From assembly GCA_003640385.1 (NCBI GenBank), contig RCAB01000137.1:62001-126000 (forward strand): 64,000 bases of DNA. The letters are read 5' to 3'. The position numbers were made by a program, and so were the translations under genes. The notes below the pieces were generated by a model, which was not told the DNA's origin, did not search any database, and saw only the letters and a list, made by a program, of their open reading frames with translations. Shown piece by piece: positions 61,008-64,000 of the stretch (position 1 is its first letter; each line of letters starts with the position of its first letter). Origin of the DNA: Setaria digitata (lineage: Eukaryota; Nematoda; Chromadorea; Rhabditida; Setariidae).

Positions 61008-62650
61008 TTCAATCACATGGAATTTCATATTTTTGATTCTCAACGCTTTTCACTTATCTCTATGATAGTTTAATTTTTAAATTCAAAAAAAAAAAAAGTG
61101 ATAAAAGAAGAAAAAAAGAAAGAAGGAAAGCAAGGAAACAAAAGATTATTTATTTGTAAAACAAACAGCATCTAAAATTGCTGGGAAAAAAAATGCATAG
61201 CTAATGTAAAATCAGTAAAATTCATAAACAATTAAATAAATAATTAATTCAGGCTAAAAAAAAAAACATTTCAATTAAATATTTGTAAAAATTATGAAAA
61301 TTTTTCAAACTAATAGCAGTTAGCTATGTGAAATTGCATTAGCATGTTAATTTATATTGCAAAAATTCATCCAAAGTTTAAATTTAAGTTCAAAGCAGTT
61401 CTTCGAGGAAAAATTGCCTTCCTTTTTTCTTTGTCCTTTTTTTTTTTCTGCTTTCGTTTTACATTTTGTATTTAATTTAAATTTCTTTTGATGAAGTAAT
61501 TGAAAAATTAACTGTGTAATTGAAAATTACATCGTGCAAATGATATTTTCAATTGCCTTCTCGCTGCAAAAACGTTGTAATTGATATTGCAATTAATTGA
61601 AAATAAATTGTTTTTGGCTATGAAATTGTAAAAAGATTTAGTATCACAGAAGGCAAAAAAGAAAAAAAAAGAGCGGAATAAAATAAGAAAGTTTCGTTTC
61701 TTCTAAGATTTCTTTTTTTTTTACCCTCTAATATTTTGGATAACTTTTCAGGGATAAATTATTTTTTCTTTCCTTTTTTTTTTTTTTTTTTTACACGATT
61801 TTGACAAATTTTTGGAAAAGAAAAAATTATTTTTGCACAATTTTCGATAGATTTTTTAAAATAAATTGTATTTTCCATATTTAATTTAAAAATTTTACTT
61901 GTACTGCTAAATTTTCATCATCCCTAGATCACTTTTTTTTCCATAATTTTTTGATAATATTAAATTTTTAAAACAAATTATCGTTTTCTTTTTTCTTTCT
62001 CATGATTTCTGACAAATTTTTCCAATAATTCATCATTTTTTATCATGGCTTTTGGTAAAATTTTCAAATAAAACAGTTTTCCTTTCATGCATGATTTTCA
62101 GTAATAAGCTACTGGAAACAAAAAAAAAGAAAAATGATTTTGATAATTTCAGTTTAGGAAAAGATCTAAATAAGAATAAAAAATTCATTACCAAGATTGA
62201 ATGAATAACTAATTATTGGCGAGGTTGCCAAGAAAAAGGAAAAAAAATATTAAAAAAAAGAAGAAGAAAAAACAAAAGGAAAATAAACGCAATATTATAT
62301 TTTAAAGATATGTTTAGAACTTTGAAATTATTATCATTAAAATATTTTTGAAATAAGTTTATTACATCACTGCAAGAGAACAAAAAAAAAAAAAAAAAAA
62401 AGAAAAAACAAGCAAAAAATAAAAAAATGAAAGTAAAAAGGGAAGGGAAAAAAAAGTGTGAAAATTGTCAGATTTTTGATGCTTTAGTTCAAACCTTAGT
62501 CTCTTCAATGTTTTAGCCAAGTTTTAGTCACTAAGGAATCGTTGCTTGAATGTTAGCTAATTAGCAGCAAAAGATGGAGGGCCAATTTTCTTAAAATATC
62601 TTCAAAACATTTCCATTTCAGTTAAATTTTTAAAATATTAAAAACAGGTA

Positions 62651-63107
62651 AACTTCTTTCTTTTTCTCTTTTTTGGCAAAATTCCGAAAAATTAAATTTG
62701 AAATGAATTAAAAAATGCTTCAATGCTTGGACAATTTACTTAATATAATTTAATTATGCTATGGAAATTAATATTTTATGATTGTTTTTTCCCCACGTGA
62801 ATGTTGTTTTTAGCAATTCTTTTTTTTCCTCTCTTTCTCCCCCTCTCTCTCTCTTTCCCTCTTTTTTCTGTTTGTTTCACTTTTTTTTTTTCTAAAAATT
62901 ATTTTTCATAAACTTTTAAATATCTGAGAGATTTTTGAGCAATTGAGCTTCTTATTCTATTTCAACATTCATTTTTTCTAAAAAAAAAAAAAAAAAAAGT
63001 AACAGAAATGATATTTGAAATAATTTGTTATTTCCAAATTTAGAATGCCTCAANTCTGAGAGATTTTTGAGCAATTGAGCTTCTTATTCTATTTCAATAT
63101 TCATTTT

Positions 63108-63143
<36 letters not shown>

Positions 63144-63683
63144 ACAGAAATGATATTTGAAATAATTTGTTATTTCCAAATTTAGAATGCCTCAAATTTC
63201 ACTTCGAAAACTATAAAATATCTTAGTTTAGCAAAATTTCAATCAAAAACGGATAATTATTACAAGAGAGAAAAAAAAAAAGTAAAACAGAGAGTGAGAG
63301 AGAAAGGGACAAAGAGAAAGAGTGAGTGAAAAAATGAAGAAGTGGGAGGGAGAAAGAAATGAGAAAAACTTTTTTTTGGGTGGTAAAAATTTTAAGTTCA
63401 ATAATTCTCTTGATAATTAAAAAAGACCCTAAGCATTTTCTTTTTCTTCCATTAAGTGAAAATTGATTTAAAGAAAGAGGAAAGAAAGAATGAATGAAAA
63501 ACGGTACAAGCGTTGGTAATTTTAGGTCTCTAAAATTGTTGTAAAATGAAATGCAAAAGTTTGATTCTTCTTTCTTTTCTTTTTTTTTGGCAAAATTTCG
63601 AAAAATTAAATTTGAAATTAATTAAAAAATGCTTCAATGATTGGACAATTTAATTAATATAATTATGCTATGGAAATTAATTT
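62651..63683. repeat. Direct repeat pair of about 120 bp
   Basis: About 62651-62775 and 63566-63683 share GGCAAAATTCCGAAAAATTA (second copy TTTCG), then ATTAAAAAATGCTTCAATG and TTATGCTATGGAAATTAAT, with a few substitutions and one indel. The copies are about 0.9 kb apart and bracket the duplication at N 63054. Confidence 0.75.
62923..63195. repeat. Assembly duplication of about 131-141 bp around N 63054
   Basis: Both copies start TCTGAGAGATTTTTGAGCAA and end TTTAGAATGCCTCAA. They differ in one base (AACATT/AATATT), one base after the A-run, and the length of the A-run, which fits either two alleles or reads of one locus. Confidence 0.88.
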
Positions 63684-64000
63684 TTTTTTTCTTTGCTTTT
63701 ATTTTAGAAAATTAAACCAATGATGAACATGCCAGAAGAAATACTATGTCGTTCTCTCTTGTTTTCATTTTCTTTTTTTTTTTTCTCTAAAAATCATCTG
63801 AAATAATTTGCCTAAGAAATATCAAATTAATTAATCAAGTACTTCTTTTCATGCACCAACCAGAACTATCAATTAATTGTCGTTCTCATTGGATGAGCTG
63901 ATTATTATGCATTATTAAGTTATTATAATTACATTATCTTCTCATCCACTAATAAATATTATCAAATGAAAATTTTCATTATGTTGCAGCGGTGAAATGC

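Larger units (their letters stand above)
61008..64000. other. AT-rich non-coding DNA with local duplications
   Basis: Mostly poly(A)/(T) tracts and AT-rich DNA. It holds a duplicated segment around N 63054 and a second direct repeat (about 62651-62775 and 63566-63683). A weak exon-like stretch at about 63711-63750 reads KIKPMMNMPEEIL after TTTTAG. A TGTTGCAG acceptor at 63990 may open an exon that continues past the window. None can be assigned. Confidence 0.4.

Overview
The window is AT-rich nuclear DNA of a nematode. The evidence is short and long introns ending in TTTCAG-type acceptors, GTAAGT/GTTTGT-type donors, a gene whose ATG lies one base after a TTTCAG (as in spliced-leader trans-splicing), and two proteins that read as orthologues of Caenorhabditis LIN-10 and MAU-2. 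Very frequent poly(A)/poly(T) runs and long introns fit a clade III (spirurid or filarial-like) worm, but that placement is inference. No bacterial-type genes, CRISPR arrays, rRNA or recognisable transposon ORFs were seen.

Layout. (1) 1-3840 (+): the 3' seven exons of a gene cut by the window edge. It encodes a hydrophilic Arg-rich then very acidic Asp/Asn/Ser-rich protein that I do not recognise. (2) 3841-5854: convergent intergenic DNA. (3) 5855-41643 (-): a complete 21-exon lin-10/Mint/X11 (APBA) gene of 35.8 kb, with a long low-complexity N-terminal half, a PTB domain and two PDZ domains. Its first intron is about 16.2 kb. All exon phases agree once one assembly duplication in exon 9 is collapsed, giving about 1286 aa. 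(4) 41644-44144: a 2.5-kb divergent intergenic region with a 25-bp tandem repeat, a 57-bp tandem repeat and GATGAT microsatellites. (5) 44145-51542 (+): a complete 13-exon mau-2/SCC4 gene (cohesin loader partner, about 598 aa), with one unexplained 1-base frame discrepancy at exon 11. (6) 51543-64000: mostly non-coding, with a few weak candidate exons between 52.8 and 61.0 kb (+) and one near 63.7 kb.

How the genes relate: LIN-10 is a cytoplasmic adaptor that, with LIN-2 and LIN-7, places receptors in polarised epithelia and neurons. MAU-2 acts in the nucleus with the NIPBL/SCC-2 orthologue to load cohesin. They have no obvious shared pathway, but from memory they are also neighbours in C. 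elegans (C09H6.2 and C09H6.3), so this looks like an old conserved gene pair.

Quality warning: the window has seven single N bases. At least five sit between near-identical direct copies of flanking DNA, as expected when contig ends overlap but were not merged. One of them (13893) breaks the reading frame of lin-10 exon 9. The most interesting unexplained signal is a 75-nt near-perfect hairpin at 15366-15440 inside a lin-10 intron, with a pre-miRNA-like shape.
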